A DNA stretch of 64,000 nt. Origin: 66-474 sp963771735. Its GTDB lineage: Bacteria > Pseudomonadota > Gammaproteobacteria > Xanthomonadales > Rhodanobacteraceae. Under the pieces are notes generated by a model. It had not been told where the DNA came from. It did no database searches and saw only the letters and a program-made list of their open reading frames with translations. The stretch is from positions 62,001 through 126,000 of the forward strand of contig CAVYUN010000004.1 of assembly GCA_963771735.1 (NCBI GenBank), in the 5' to 3' direction. Both the position numbers and the translations under genes were made by a program. Shown here in pieces: positions 17,732 to 26,528 of this stretch. Position 1 is the first letter of the stretch; each line of letters begins with the position of its first letter.

Positions 17732-18330
17732 TGCGCGTGCTGCTGGCCGAGGACCAGGCGATGGTGCGTGGCGCGCTGGCCGCATTGTTGGCGCTGGAAC
17801 CGGACATCGAGGTGCTGGGCTCGGCGGCGGACGGCGAAGCCGCGTGGCGCGAGGTGCAGCGCCTGAAGCCCGACATTCTCATCTCCGACATCGAGATGCC
17901 GGGCCTGACCGGACTGGAACTCGCGCAGCGCATCCAGCGCCACGAACTGCCGATCAAGGTGGTGATCGTCACCACCTTCGCGCGTTCGGGTTATCTGCGC
18001 CGTGCGCTGGATGCTGGCGTATCGGGTTACCTGCTGAAGGATGCGCCGGCTGAAAAGCTGGCCGACTCGCTGCGGCTGGTGCATCGTGGCGGGCGCGCGA
18101 TCGATCCGGAACTGGCGCTCGAGGCGTGGACCGAAGCCGACCCGCTGAACGACCGTGAGCGCCAGGTGTTGCGGCTTGCCGGCGAAGGGCAAAGCGCCGG
18201 CGACATTGCACAGCACCTGAACCTTTCGCACGGTACCGTGCGCAATTACTTGTCCGAAGCGATCGGCAAGCTGGGTGTCGCCAACCGGATCGAGGCCTAC
18301 CGGCTGGCCAGGCAAAAGGGTTGGTTGTAG
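17728..18330 (+). CDS. DesR-like response regulator (REC-LuxR HTH)
   Basis: Cytosolic transcription regulator of 200 residues, partner of the upstream kinase. The receiver domain spans residues 3-118, with acidic residues E8 and D9, phospho-acceptor D54 in ILISDIEMPGLTG, and Lys near 104 in YLLKDAPAEKL. A LuxR-type helix-turn-helix occupies about 135-195 (LNDRERQVLRLAGEGQSAGD, then IAQHLNLSHGTVRNYLSEAI). ATG 17728 overlaps the kinase TGA, giving coupled translation. Targets are unknown; by homology with DesR a membrane-lipid gene is possible. Confidence 0.93.
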   Translation: MMRVLLAEDQAMVRGALAALLALEPDIEVLGSAADGEAAWREVQRLKPDILISDIEMPGLTGLELAQRIQRHELPIKVVIVTTFARSGYLRRALDAGVSGYLLKDAPAEKLADSLRLVHRGGRAIDPELALEAWTEADPLNDRERQVLRLAGEGQSAGDIAQHLNLSHGTVRNYLSEAIGKLGVANRIEAYRLARQKGWL

Positions 18331-18375
18331 GCGCGACACATACAATGTGCCGCTGTCTTCGCCTACCTCCAAGCC

Positions 18376-19416
18376 TTGAAGAAATCCGATTTCCATTACG
18401 ACCTGCCGCCCGAGCTGATCGCGCAGCAGCCACTGGCCGAGCGCAGTGCCAGCCGGCTGCTGGTGGCCGATGCGCCGGCGCAGTCACTTTCCGACCGCAT
18501 GTTCAAAGACCTGCCCCGGATGTTGCGGGACGGAGACCTGCTGGTGTTCAACGACACTCGCGTGTTGCCGGCGCGGCTGTTCGGTCGCAAGCCCAGCGGT
18601 GGCGCCGTCGAGATCATGCTCGAGCGCATCACCGGTAGGCACACCGCCATGGCGATGCTCGGCGTCAGCAAGAAGCCGCGCGTGGGCAGCCTGATCGAGC
18701 TGGACGATGGCACGCCTGTGCGGGTGCTCGGTCGCGAAGGCGCGTTCTTTGAATTGCGCTTCGAGTGCACGGAACCGCTGGAAAAGCTGCTGTTGCGGAT
18801 CGGCCACATGCCGCTGCCGCCGTACATCGCGCGGCCAGACGACGCGCGCGACTGCGAGCGTTACCAGACTGTCTACGCAAGGTATCCCGGCGCAGTGGCG
18901 GCGCCGACCGCGGGCCTGCACTTTGATGGCGGCCTCCTCGATGCACTGCGCGAGCGCGGCGTCGACTTCGGTTACATCACGCTGCACGTCGGTGCGGGGA
19001 CCTTCCAGCCGGTGCGCGCGGAAAAGCTCGAAGACCACGAGATGCATCGCGAGTGGCTTAACGTCGGCGCCGAACTGGTCGAGAAAATGCGCCATGCGCG
19101 CGCCCGCGGCGGCCGGGTGGTCGCGGTCGGCACCACCGTGGTGCGCGCGCTGGAAGCCGCGCGCGGCAAGAGCGGCGAGGTCGAGCCGTTTGCCGGCGAG
19201 ACCCGCATCTTCATCTTCCCGGGTTACCGGATCACCAGCGTCGATGGCCTGATCACCAATTTCCACCTGCCGGAATCGACCCTGCTGATGCTGGTGTCGG
19301 CATTCGCGGGTCGCGATTTCGTGTTGTCGGCTTACCAGCACGCCGTGCAACAACGCTATCGCTTTTACTCGTATGGTGACGCGATGCTGATCTGGCCGCA
19401 GGAGCAGGCATCGTGA
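18376..19416 (+). CDS. queA: S-adenosylmethionine:tRNA ribosyltransferase-isomerase
   Basis: Transfers and isomerises the ribose of SAM onto preQ1 in tRNA to form epoxyqueuosine; cytosolic. 346 residues, standard length. Family blocks: the start KKSDFHYDLPPELIAQQPL, LVFNDTRVLPARLFG, YARYPGAVAAPTAGLHFD, TLHVGAGTFQPVRAE and ITNFHLPESTLLMLVSAF. TTG 18376 is the only sensible start, giving the canonical N-terminus. It overlaps tgt by 4 nt, so the two queuosine steps are co-translated. In many relatives yajC-secD-secF come after tgt; they are absent here. Confidence 0.97.
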   Translation: MKKSDFHYDLPPELIAQQPLAERSASRLLVADAPAQSLSDRMFKDLPRMLRDGDLLVFNDTRVLPARLFGRKPSGGAVEIMLERITGRHTAMAMLGVSKKPRVGSLIELDDGTPVRVLGREGAFFELRFECTEPLEKLLLRIGHMPLPPYIARPDDARDCERYQTVYARYPGAVAAPTAGLHFDGGLLDALRERGVDFGYITLHVGAGTFQPVRAEKLEDHEMHREWLNVGAELVEKMRHARARGGRVVAVGTTVVRALEAARGKSGEVEPFAGETRIFIFPGYRITSVDGLITNFHLPESTLLMLVSAFAGRDFVLSAYQHAVQQRYRFYSYGDAMLIWPQEQAS

Positions 19417-20558
19417 GCGCGCTTCGTTTTGAAGTGGTGGCTGGCGACGGCGCCGCACGCCGCGGCCGCATCACGCTGCCGCGCGGCGTGATCGACACGC
19501 CCGCGTTCATGCCGGTCGGCACCTACGGTTCGGTCAAGGCGATGACGCCGCGCGACCTCGGCGAGGTTGGCGCGCAGATCATCCTCGGCAACACCTTCCA
19601 CCTGTGGTTGCGGCCCGGCCTCGACGTGATCCGCGAGTTCGGCGGCCTGCATCGTTTCATCGGCTGGAATGCGCCGATCCTCACCGACTCCGGCGGCTTC
19701 CAGGTATTTTCGCTGGCCGAACGCCGCAAGCTCACCGAGGACGGCGTCACCTTCGCCTCGCCGGTGGATGGTTCGCGCGTGTTCCTGTCGCCCGAGGAAT
19801 CGATGCGCATCCAGACGGTGCTGGGTTCCGACATCGTGATGGCCTTCGACGAGTGCACGCCTTACACGGTGGACGGCAAGCCGGTGGATGCGGCAACGGT
19901 GCGCGAATCGATGGAATTGTCGTTGCGCTGGGCCACGCGTTCGCGGCGCGCGTTCGACGAACTCGGCAATCGCAACGCGTTGTTCGGGATCGTGCAGGGC
20001 GGCGTGCATGGCCACCTGCGCGCGCGTTCGATCGAAGGATTGCTGGAGATCGGTTTCGACGGTTATGCGCTGGGCGGTCTCGCGGTCGGCGAACCGGAGG
20101 ACGAGCGCAACGCCACGCTGGAAGCTGCAGTGCCGCATCTGCCCGCCGACAAGCCGCGCTATCTGATGGGCGTGGGCCGGCCCGAGGACATCGTCGAGGC
20201 CGTGCGCCGCGGCATCGACATGTTCGATTGCGTGATGCCGACCCGGCACGCGCGCAACGGTTTCCTGTTCACGCGAGCCGGAACACTGCGCATCCGCAAC
20301 GCGAAGTACGCGAACGACACGCGCCCGATCGAGGAAGGCTGCGAATGCCATGCCTGCGCCAATGGTTTCTCGCGTGCCTACCTGCGCCATCTCGACCGTT
20401 GCGGCGAAATCCTCGGCGCCCAGCTTGCGACGATGCACAACCTGCATCATTACCTGACGCTGATGCGCGAATTGCGTGAAGCGATCCAGGCCGGCGTGCT
20501 GGATCGTTATCGCGAGGATTTTTACGCGCGCTTGCGCGGAACCGGCGACGACGCTTGA
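19413..20558 (+). CDS. tgt: tRNA-guanine transglycosylase
   Basis: Exchanges the wobble guanine of GUN-anticodon tRNAs (Tyr, His, Asn, Asp) for preQ1. 381 residues. Motifs: GNTFHLWLRPGLD, the catalytic Asp in ILTDSGGFQVFSLA near residue 90, GIVQGGVHGHLR, GVGRPEDIVEAVRRGIDMFD, and the zinc site CECHAC with the later His in LRHL or MHNLHHY. The GTG start overlaps the queA stop. The substrate tRNA-Tyr(GUA) is encoded in this same window. It converges with the aidB-like gene across 13 nt. Confidence 0.97.
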   Translation: MSALRFEVVAGDGAARRGRITLPRGVIDTPAFMPVGTYGSVKAMTPRDLGEVGAQIILGNTFHLWLRPGLDVIREFGGLHRFIGWNAPILTDSGGFQVFSLAERRKLTEDGVTFASPVDGSRVFLSPEESMRIQTVLGSDIVMAFDECTPYTVDGKPVDAATVRESMELSLRWATRSRRAFDELGNRNALFGIVQGGVHGHLRARSIEGLLEIGFDGYALGGLAVGEPEDERNATLEAAVPHLPADKPRYLMGVGRPEDIVEAVRRGIDMFDCVMPTRHARNGFLFTRAGTLRIRNAKYANDTRPIEEGCECHACANGFSRAYLRHLDRCGEILGAQLATMHNLHHYLTLMRELREAIQAGVLDRYREDFYARLRGTGDDA

Positions 20559-20571
20559 TCGCGGCGTCGCG

Positions 20572-22209
20572 TCAATGCGTGTCGAGATCGATGATGCGGT
20601 CCAGTCCGTGCGCGACGAAGCGCCGCAACGCGCGGACAGAAAGGGGATCGTTGCGTTCGCGTTGCGCCCAGGCCGCGTGCCGCGCCAGCAAGGCGGCGCC
20701 CAGGCCGCGTGCGCAGGTGACGCCAAGGCGCAACGCGCCGGCCTGCAAGGCATCGGTATCGCGGGCGTGGTCGCGCAGCCAATTGTCGGCATGCCGGATC
20801 GCGCCGTGGATGGTCTCGCCGTCCGTTTCGGAGATGACACCCTCGGCAGACTCCAGGCAGCCGTCCACCGCCGAGACCAGGGATTCGCTGCCCAGCTTGT
20901 CCAGCGCGCGCAGGAAATCCAGTGCCTGCACGTTGCTCGCGCCTTCCCAGATCGGGAACACCTGCGCGTCGCGCAGCAGCAACGGTATGCCGCTGTCCTC
21001 GAGGTAGCCGATGCCGCCGAAGGCCTCGACGGTTTCCGAGGCGATGCGGACACCGAGCTTGCAGATCCACAGCTTCGCCAGCGGCGTCAGCAATCGTTGC
21101 AGGGCGGCGTCGTGCTCGTCGCCCTGGCCGGATTCGACCCGCCCCAGCAGCAATGCGACTTCCATGGCGAGATGGAACGCGGCTTCGAATTCCGCATCCC
21201 ATCCCGCCAGCGCATCGGCGAACAGCGGTTGCCCGATCAGCGGCTGGCCGAATGCGCTGCGGTGGTATGCGTAGTCGCGGGTCAAGGCCAGGCACCGCTG
21301 CATGGTCGAGAGCGCGCCGAATGCGTTCCACAGGCGGGTGACCTGCAGCACCGGCGTGATCGCGCGCACACCGTGGGTCGACTCGCCGACCAGCTCCGCG
21401 CGCGTGTCGCACAGATGGATTTCCGCGGTCGGCAATTCGCGCGTGCCCAGCTTGTCCTTCAGGCGGTCGATGGTGATGCCGTTCCAGGTCCCGTCCGGGT
21501 TGCGGGTCTCGATGCCGAACAGCGCGAGCCCGTCCGCGCCCGCGGGATTGCCCTCGGGACGCGCCAGCGCCAGTGCGAACTCGGCGTTGATCGCCGACGT
21601 GAACCACTTGCGGCCGTCCAGTCGCCAGGTTCCGTCGGCGTCGCGGCGCGCGGCGGTTTCGCTCATCGCCACGTCCGAGCCGCCCGCGTTTTCGGTCATC
21701 CACTGGCCGCTGATCCAGAATGTCGCGGGATCGCGGCTGAGCAGGCGCGGCAGTATACGCTCGCGCAATGCCGCGTTCGACGCGTCGCGCAAGGCAGTGG
21801 CGACGCCGTCGGTCATCGCCAGCGGACAGGAATAGAAAGCGCTGGCGGCGTGATAGAGATACACCTTGGCGAATTGCTGCACGCGCGCGAATTCACCCAG
21901 CGCACGATCGTGGCCGTCGGCAACCAGGCCGTGCCTTGCCGCGATCGTCGGTCCCTCCCGCCAGGTTTCGGTCAGTTCGATGCGATCGACGCGGTTGCCC
22001 CAGACATCCCATTGCGTGAGGAGCGGTTCGCCGGCCCTGGTGCCGAGCTGTCTTGCGTATGTGGATCGCGCGTATTGCGCGAGCGCGATGAAATCCGCTT
22101 CAGCCGCGCGCCGGAGTTCTTCCGGCAATACCCGCGCCAGCCACGCTTGCAGCACGCGATCGTCGCGGTACGGATCGGCGAGCTGCGGGGCAGGCTGGAC
22201 AAAACTCAT
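20572..22209 (-). CDS. AidB-like acyl-CoA dehydrogenase family protein
   Basis: Flavoprotein of 545 residues, the length of E. coli AidB (541), longer than metabolic acyl-CoA dehydrogenases. AidB-type features: ISGQWMTENAGGSDVAMSET (flavin contact), LDGRKWFTSAIN, ITIDRLKDKLGTRELPTAEI, the long middle helix with HRSAFGQPLIGQPLF, and EAFGGIGYLEDSGIPLLLRD followed by PIWEGASNVQALD. AidB protects DNA during alkylation stress, but related proteins may simply oxidise acyl-CoAs. It overlaps the DUF2069 stop (ATGA), so it is the last gene of a wrbA-DUF2069-aidB unit. Role inferred from homology only. Confidence 0.85.
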   Translation of the reverse strand: MSFVQPAPQLADPYRDDRVLQAWLARVLPEELRRAAEADFIALAQYARSTYARQLGTRAGEPLLTQWDVWGNRVDRIELTETWREGPTIAARHGLVADGHDRALGEFARVQQFAKVYLYHAASAFYSCPLAMTDGVATALRDASNAALRERILPRLLSRDPATFWISGQWMTENAGGSDVAMSETAARRDADGTWRLDGRKWFTSAINAEFALALARPEGNPAGADGLALFGIETRNPDGTWNGITIDRLKDKLGTRELPTAEIHLCDTRAELVGESTHGVRAITPVLQVTRLWNAFGALSTMQRCLALTRDYAYHRSAFGQPLIGQPLFADALAGWDAEFEAAFHLAMEVALLLGRVESGQGDEHDAALQRLLTPLAKLWICKLGVRIASETVEAFGGIGYLEDSGIPLLLRDAQVFPIWEGASNVQALDFLRALDKLGSESLVSAVDGCLESAEGVISETDGETIHGAIRHADNWLRDHARDTDALQAGALRLGVTCARGLGAALLARHAAWAQRERNDPLSVRALRRFVAHGLDRIIDLDTH

Positions 22210-22571
22210 GATGGCGACAGCTTACCCCCGGTGCCACCGCGCCGCTTCTTCGGCAGCCGCGCGCAGGCCAGGATCACCACCACCGCCAGCGCCACCTCGA
22301 TCAAGGCAAGCGTGCGTTCGGTCGGCGCGGACCAGGCTTCGGCCACGCCATGGCAGAAATAGAACAGACTGATCATGCCTGCCAACAGCAGCGCGCGTGC
22401 CGGCGCGCGCCAGTACAGCAATGGAATGGCCAATGGCAGCAGTCCGATCAGCAATGCCACGCCGACCGGCATGCGCGCGGGCGGCAGCAGCCATGCATGC
22501 CAGACGATCTGCAGCAGTGCCAGTGCGCCCCACGCGACAAAGCCGATGCGCTGTTGCATGTTCGCTTTCAT
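22206..22571 (-). CDS. DUF2069 membrane protein
   Basis: Small inner-membrane protein of 121 residues with four hydrophobic segments (RIGFVAWGALALLQIVWHAW, VGVALLIGLLPLAIPLLYW, LLLAGMISLFYFCHGVAEAW, LALIEVALAVVVILACARL) and a basic C-terminal tail. The FCHGVAEAWSAP block is typical of DUF2069. Function unknown. It overlaps the preceding wrbA stop and the following aidB-like start by 4 nt each, so all three are translationally coupled; wrbA-DUF2069 linkage is common in the group. Confidence 0.85.
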   Translation of the reverse strand: MKANMQQRIGFVAWGALALLQIVWHAWLLPPARMPVGVALLIGLLPLAIPLLYWRAPARALLLAGMISLFYFCHGVAEAWSAPTERTLALIEVALAVVVILACARLPKKRRGGTGGKLSPS

Positions 22572-23164
22572 GCGCCGGCCGCCAGGCGTTTCGCAATATT
22601 GGCGACGCGCCGTCCCAGCACCCGTGCCAGCGTGCGTTCGTCGTCGCTGATCGGTCGTGCCTCGCCGACGCCGCTGACGTGGCTGGCGCCGTAGGGCGTG
22701 CCGCCGCTGGTGGTGTTGTTCAGCGCCGACTCGGTGTAGGGAATGCCGGCTACCAGCATGCCGTGGTGCAACAGCGGGATCATCATCGACAGCAGCGTGG
22801 ATTCCTGGCCGCCATGCATGGTCGCGGTCGAAGTGAATACCGCGCACGGCTTGCCGACCAGCGTGCCGGATGCCCATTCGGCCGGCGTCGAATCCAGGAA
22901 ATGCTTGACCGCTGCGGCCATGTTGCCGAAACGGGTCGGGCTGCCCAGGATCAGGCCCGCGCATTCGGCGAGGTCTTTCAGTTCGACGTACGGCGCACCA
23001 TCGTCGGGCACCGGCGGGTGCGCGGTCTGGGTGACGGAGGCCACCGGCGGCACCTGGCGCAGCCGTGCGTGCATGCCGTCGACTTCCTCGACGCCGCGCG
23101 CGATCAACCGGGCCAGTTGCGCGACGCTGCCGTTGCGGCTGTAGTACAAGATCAGGATGTCCAT
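22568..23164 (-). CDS. wrbA: NAD(P)H:quinone oxidoreductase, WrbA type
   Basis: FMN-dependent flavodoxin-like enzyme that reduces quinones by two electrons, limiting redox cycling. 198 residues. Flavodoxin signature at the N-terminus (ILILYYSRNGSVAQLARLIA), the FMN loop LGSPTRFGNMAAAVKHFLDS, AVFTSTATMHGGQESTLLSM, and ESALNNTTSGGTPYGASHVS. First gene of a coupled three-gene unit. It diverges from the yihY-like gene, with 45 nt between starts. Confidence 0.93.
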   Translation of the reverse strand: MDILILYYSRNGSVAQLARLIARGVEEVDGMHARLRQVPPVASVTQTAHPPVPDDGAPYVELKDLAECAGLILGSPTRFGNMAAAVKHFLDSTPAEWASGTLVGKPCAVFTSTATMHGGQESTLLSMMIPLLHHGMLVAGIPYTESALNNTTSGGTPYGASHVSGVGEARPISDDERTLARVLGRRVANIAKRLAAGA

Positions 23165-23209
23165 CAACCGGGTGTTTCCTTTTGCAGCATGATTGAATAG
23201 CCTCGCAAC

Positions 23210-24505
23210 GTGAGCCGCGATCCCGTCCTCCGCCTGATCCTGCACCGCGAGCGCCTGCGGGCCTTCCTGCGGTTCCTGTGGCAACGCTTCCTCGACGACA
23301 AGTGCTTCGAGACCGCCGGCGCGTTGTCCTTCACCACGCTGTTCGCGATCGTGCCGATGCTGGCGGCCGTGATCGCGATCGTGTCGGCGTTTCCCGCGTT
23401 CGCCGAACTGCGCGACAGCGTGACGCGTTTCATCTTCAGGAGCTTCGTGCCGGCCGCCGGCGAGACCGTGCAAGGATACCTGCTCCAGTTCGCCGACAAC
23501 GCCAGCCGGCTCACCGCGGTCGGCGTGATCGTGCTGCTGGTGAGCGTGGTGATGATGATGGCCAGCATCGAGGATCGCTTCAACCGCATCTGGCGCGTCA
23601 CGGCACGGCGCAAGGGCAGCGCGCGGCTGCTGTTGTACTGGACCGCGCTGACGCTGGGTCCGATCCTGGTGGCGGCGGGCCTTGGCGCCAGTTCCTGGGT
23701 GTATGCGCAGCCATTGTGGCGCGGCGTGGCCAGCCAGGGCGTCGCGGGCTTCAGCCTGTGGTCGCTGGCCCCGTTCCTGATCAGCTGGTTCGGTCTGATG
23801 GTGCTCTACAAGGTGGTGCCGAACTGCCGCGTGCTCTGGCGCGACGCGGTGCTCGGCGCGCTGGTCGCGGCCGTGCTGTTCGAATTCGCGCGCAAGGGAT
23901 TCGCGCTGTATGTGCGCGGCGTTGCCAACTATCGCGAAGTGTATGGTGCGCTGGCGGCCATACCGATCTTCCTGATCTGGGTGTACCTGTCGTGGGTGAT
24001 CGTGCTGCTGGGTGCGATCCTGGCCGCGGCCCTGCACGCGTTCGAGTACCGGCCCGAGGCGGAATTGCTGCCGCCGGGCTGCGAGTTCGTGGGCCTGCTG
24101 CGGGTGGCGCAGCATTTTGCCGAGGCACAGCGGACCGGCGCGGTGCTGGACGAGGCCGACCTGACCGCGCGCGAGCGTTTTCTCACCGCGGATCTGCTGC
24201 AGCGCTATCTCGACGACCTGCAACGGGCCAGGGTGATCCGTCAGGTCGATGATGGCGGCTGGGTGATGGCGCGCGATCCGGATGGCGTGACCGTGGGCGA
24301 CCTGTTCCGCGCCGGCGACTACCGGTTGCCGGGCCACCCGGCGTCCGTGCAGCACGCCGCCGGCGATCTGGTTCCGGAAGCCGGAAGGCTGCTGCAGCGC
24401 GCCGAGGCCGCGTTGCGCGAAAATCTTTCGGTATCCCTGCGCGCGCTATTCTTGCCGCCTGCGTCGCCCGGTCGAGCGACGGGATCCGAAGGTCCATCGT
24501 CATGA
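23210..24505 (+). CDS. YihY/BrkB-family inner-membrane protein
   Basis: Integral membrane protein of 431 residues. About six transmembrane helices lie in residues 30-280 with family blocks FETAGALSFTTLFAIVPMLA, MMMASIEDRFNRIWRV, PFLISWFGLMVLYKVVPNC, and GALAAIPIFLIWVYLSWVIV. A cytosolic C-terminal region of about 150 residues resembles a winged helix (LQRYLDDLQRARVIRQVDDG). Sometimes mis-annotated as RNase BN; the true function is unknown. GTG 23210 is the start because it precedes the first conserved helix at the family distance. It overlaps the thioredoxin-like gene by 4 nt. Confidence 0.9.
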   Translation: MSRDPVLRLILHRERLRAFLRFLWQRFLDDKCFETAGALSFTTLFAIVPMLAAVIAIVSAFPAFAELRDSVTRFIFRSFVPAAGETVQGYLLQFADNASRLTAVGVIVLLVSVVMMMASIEDRFNRIWRVTARRKGSARLLLYWTALTLGPILVAAGLGASSWVYAQPLWRGVASQGVAGFSLWSLAPFLISWFGLMVLYKVVPNCRVLWRDAVLGALVAAVLFEFARKGFALYVRGVANYREVYGALAAIPIFLIWVYLSWVIVLLGAILAAALHAFEYRPEAELLPPGCEFVGLLRVAQHFAEAQRTGAVLDEADLTARERFLTADLLQRYLDDLQRARVIRQVDDGGWVMARDPDGVTVGDLFRAGDYRLPGHPASVQHAAGDLVPEAGRLLQRAEAALRENLSVSLRALFLPPASPGRATGSEGPSS

Positions 24506-25026
24506 AACTGCTTTTTCCGCGTCGCGCTTCACTGCTCTTGCTCGCGGCGCTGATGTGCGCGTGCATCACGGGCAATGCCCTGGCGCAATCGGCGGGCGCC
24601 CGTCCGCAACTCGTGGTCAAGACCCTCGACGGCAAGACCTTCGACCTCGCTGCCGAGCGTGGCAACTGGGTCATCGTCAATTTCTGGGCGACCTGGTGCT
24701 CGCCTTGCATCGCCGAAATGCCGGCGATCTCGAAATTCGTCGCCACCCACAAGCACGTTACCGCGATCGGTCTGGCCTGGGACGAATCGCCGCGTGCCGA
24801 TATCGTGAAATTCGCGAAAAAACATCCGGTCGATTACCCGCTGGCGCAGGTCGACACCGACCATCCGCCCGCGGGGTTCAGCGCGCCGGCCGGACTGCCG
24901 GTCACCTGGCTGATCGCGCCGGACGGGCAAATCGCCAAACATTTCGTCGGCCCGGTCGACGCGAAAATGCTGGACGCGGCGATCGCGGCGGCGAGTTCGC
25001 AGTCATCGGATGCCGCAAAGCCTTGA
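24502..25026 (+). CDS. TlpA/ResA-like periplasmic thioredoxin
   Basis: Exported thiol-disulfide oxidoreductase of 174 residues. The N-terminal signal (LLLLAALMCACITGNALAQ) could be a signal peptidase I site at NALA-Q. The thioredoxin fold has the redox motif WCSPC (FWATWCSPCIAEMPAISKF) and the cis-Pro loop GLPVTWLIAPDG. It probably reduces or reshuffles disulfides of cell-envelope or cytochrome proteins. It is coupled to the YihY-like gene by an ATGA overlap and followed by acylphosphatase after 4 nt, so the three probably share one transcript. Confidence 0.88.
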   Translation: MKLLFPRRASLLLLAALMCACITGNALAQSAGARPQLVVKTLDGKTFDLAAERGNWVIVNFWATWCSPCIAEMPAISKFVATHKHVTAIGLAWDESPRADIVKFAKKHPVDYPLAQVDTDHPPAGFSAPAGLPVTWLIAPDGQIAKHFVGPVDAKMLDAAIAAASSQSSDAAKP

Positions 25027-25030
25027 TGCG

Positions 25031-25298
25031 ATGCCGTGCACGCGCTTCATCGTGAGCGGCCGGGTGCAAGGCGTGTTCTTCCGCGCATCGGCACGCGACT
25101 TCGCATTGCAGTTGGGATTGACAGGCTACGCGAAAAACCTTGCCGACGGCGGTGTCGAGGTCGTCGCGTCGGGCAACGACGAGGCATTGGCCGCGTTGTA
25201 TGCGTGGTTGCACCACGGCCCGCCCGCCGCGCGGGTCGAACACGTCCGGCGCGAGGCGATGCCCGATCAGGTCCTGCGTGGTTTCACGACCGCGCTGA
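25031..25298 (+). CDS. Acylphosphatase, probable 1-nt indel at the 3' end
   Basis: Small enzyme (family length about 90 residues) hydrolysing carboxyl-phosphate bonds. The signature RFIVSGRVQGVFFRASARDF contains the catalytic Arg, and GYAKNLADGGVEVVASG contains the catalytic Asn. Homology ends at LRGFTT, where the family stops; here the frame stays open, while a TGA at 25296-25298 lies one base out of frame. Deleting one base within 25291-25295 gives ...GFTTA-stop. The same correction also closes moaB on the opposite strand, so I place the end at 25298. The ATG at 25031 follows the TlpA-like stop by 4 nt. Confidence 0.8.
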
Positions 25299-25828
25299 AA
25301 TACATCAGTGTTCGCCAAGGCGAGGCAGTCAGGCCGACCAGGATTACACGGCCGCGTGCGTGCGTCGAGCTGCGCGTGCAGCAACTTGTCCCACGCCGTA
25401 CGGCAGGCCGAGGTCGAGCCGGGCAGGGCGAACACGAAGGTCCGGTTGGACAGTCCCGCGAACGCGCGCGACTGCAAACTCGACGTGCCGATCTCCTCGA
25501 AGCTGATTGCGCGGAACAGCTCGCCGAAACCCGGCATCTCCTTGTCCAGCAGTGGCAACACCGCTTCCGGGGTCGAGTCGCGTCCCGTGAATCCCGTGCC
25601 GCCGGTGATCAGCACGCCATGCACCACGGGATCGGCGATCCACGTCGCCACCGCCGCGCGGATCGCGTAGCGGTCGTCGCGCAACAATTTGCGTTCGTGC
25701 AGCCGGTGACCGGCCTCGGCAAGTGCGTCGGCGAGGAACCGGCCGGACGTGTCCTCGGCCAGCGAGCGCGAGTCCGATACTGTCAGCACGCACAGGGTCA
25801 GCGGTACGAATGAGTCTGTGGCCGTCAT
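25267..25828 (-). CDS. moaB: MoaB, molybdopterin biosynthesis protein (3' end affected by the same indel)
   Basis: MoaB/Mog-family protein that adenylylates molybdopterin. Conserved blocks: LCVLTVSDSRSLAEDTSGRF, GVLITGGTGFTGRDSTPEAV, SFEEIGTSSLQSRAFAGLSN and FALPGSTSACRTAWDKLL, then QLDARTRPCN where E. coli MoaB nearly ends. As written, the frame runs on antisense through the acylphosphatase gene. With the one-base correction at 25291-25295 it would stop at 25267-25269, overlapping the convergent acylphosphatase by about 30 nt. Start ATG 25828. No other Mo-cofactor gene is nearby. Confidence 0.8.
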
Positions 25829-25967
25829 CGAAGAAGTATAGACTTGGCGAGGTGTCGGTGAGGCCTTGCATCGGCGTGGCGCTCAGCTCGTCGGAACTGG
25901 CTTGCGGGTATCGCGGACCCAAGGCGGGTTCGGGTGCGCGCGCAAGCGGTAGGCATGAAAATGAACC

Positions 25968-25997
25968 TGACCCCTTTTATCGTGACCCCTTTTATCG
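25968..25997 (+). repeat. Perfect 15-bp tandem duplication in an AT-richer patch
   Basis: TGACCCCTTTTATCG occurs twice back to back (25968-25982 and 25983-25997), preceded by GGCATGAAAATGAACC. It marks the left side of a patch with clearly lower GC than its neighbours that holds two small membrane-protein genes. It may be a scar of a mobile or recombining sequence; no transposase is present. Confidence 0.55.
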
Positions 25998-26019
25998 TCT
26001 TTGCCGCCCGGCCAATGAT

Positions 26020-26241
26020 ATGAACGGAAACCACTGGATTTTGTTGATCTGCGGCGTGGTATTTCTTGGCAATGCCATTCACGGCTTGAGGGCGGGAAGG
26101 GCAAGTGTATTTGTTGCGCCGTTCGAGCGATCCGAGCAGCCGGGCATGTATTGGAGCGCGATCGTTTTCTCATCTATTTTGGGGATAGGCTCGTTTGTGA
26201 CCTTTGTATACGACTTGTTAAAAATGACCGCAACTAAATGA
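26020..26241 (+). CDS. Small two-helix membrane protein, unknown function
   Basis: A 73-residue protein. Two hydrophobic segments: WILLICGVVFLGNAIHGLRA (residues 5-24) and YWSAIVFSSILGIGSFVTFV (about 44-64). I do not recognise the family. Base composition is visibly lower in GC than the flanking housekeeping genes, and codon use differs (ATA, TTA, AAA), which suggests acquisition by transfer. No strong Shine-Dalgarno; ATG 26020 is chosen because the helix begins right after it. It overlaps the next gene by 4 nt (ATGA), so the pair is co-translated. Confidence 0.6.
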   Translation: MNGNHWILLICGVVFLGNAIHGLRAGRASVFVAPFERSEQPGMYWSAIVFSSILGIGSFVTFVYDLLKMTATK

Positions 26242-26528
26242 AACGTAATCCTTTTATCTCCCCCGAAACAGGATTTGGGCTGATGAGTTGGATCAGGTCA
26301 TCGCCACTGGGCCACGTCCTGATATTTGGCATAGTTGGTGGTAGCGCTGGAGGGCTCGCATTCAGCATTTTTTTGCGAACGGAAGGGCCTGTGTCATTAG
26401 TTTTGTTCATGAAGATATGCGCATTTTGGGTTTTTTCCATGGCGCTGATTGGAATATTGTTTTGGTTCAATGTCACATCTCCTGCCTTGAAGCGTAGGCG
26501 AAGTCATGACGAAAGCAATAACAAATAA
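26238..26528 (+). CDS. Small membrane protein, unknown function
   Basis: A 96-residue protein. Two hydrophobic stretches: GHVLIFGIVGGSAGGLAFSI (about 25-44) and LFMKICAFWVFSMALIGILF (about 56-76), then a charged tail with three basic residues in a row (KRRRSHDESNNK). Family not recognised. It shares the AT-richer composition and the ATGA coupling with the preceding small gene. A two-protein membrane unit of foreign origin is an inference; both could also be remnants of a larger lost island. About 135 nt after it, up to the transferase gene, hold no further gene. Confidence 0.6.
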   Translation: MKRNPFISPETGFGLMSWIRSSPLGHVLIFGIVGGSAGGLAFSIFLRTEGPVSLVLFMKICAFWVFSMALIGILFWFNVTSPALKRRRSHDESNNK

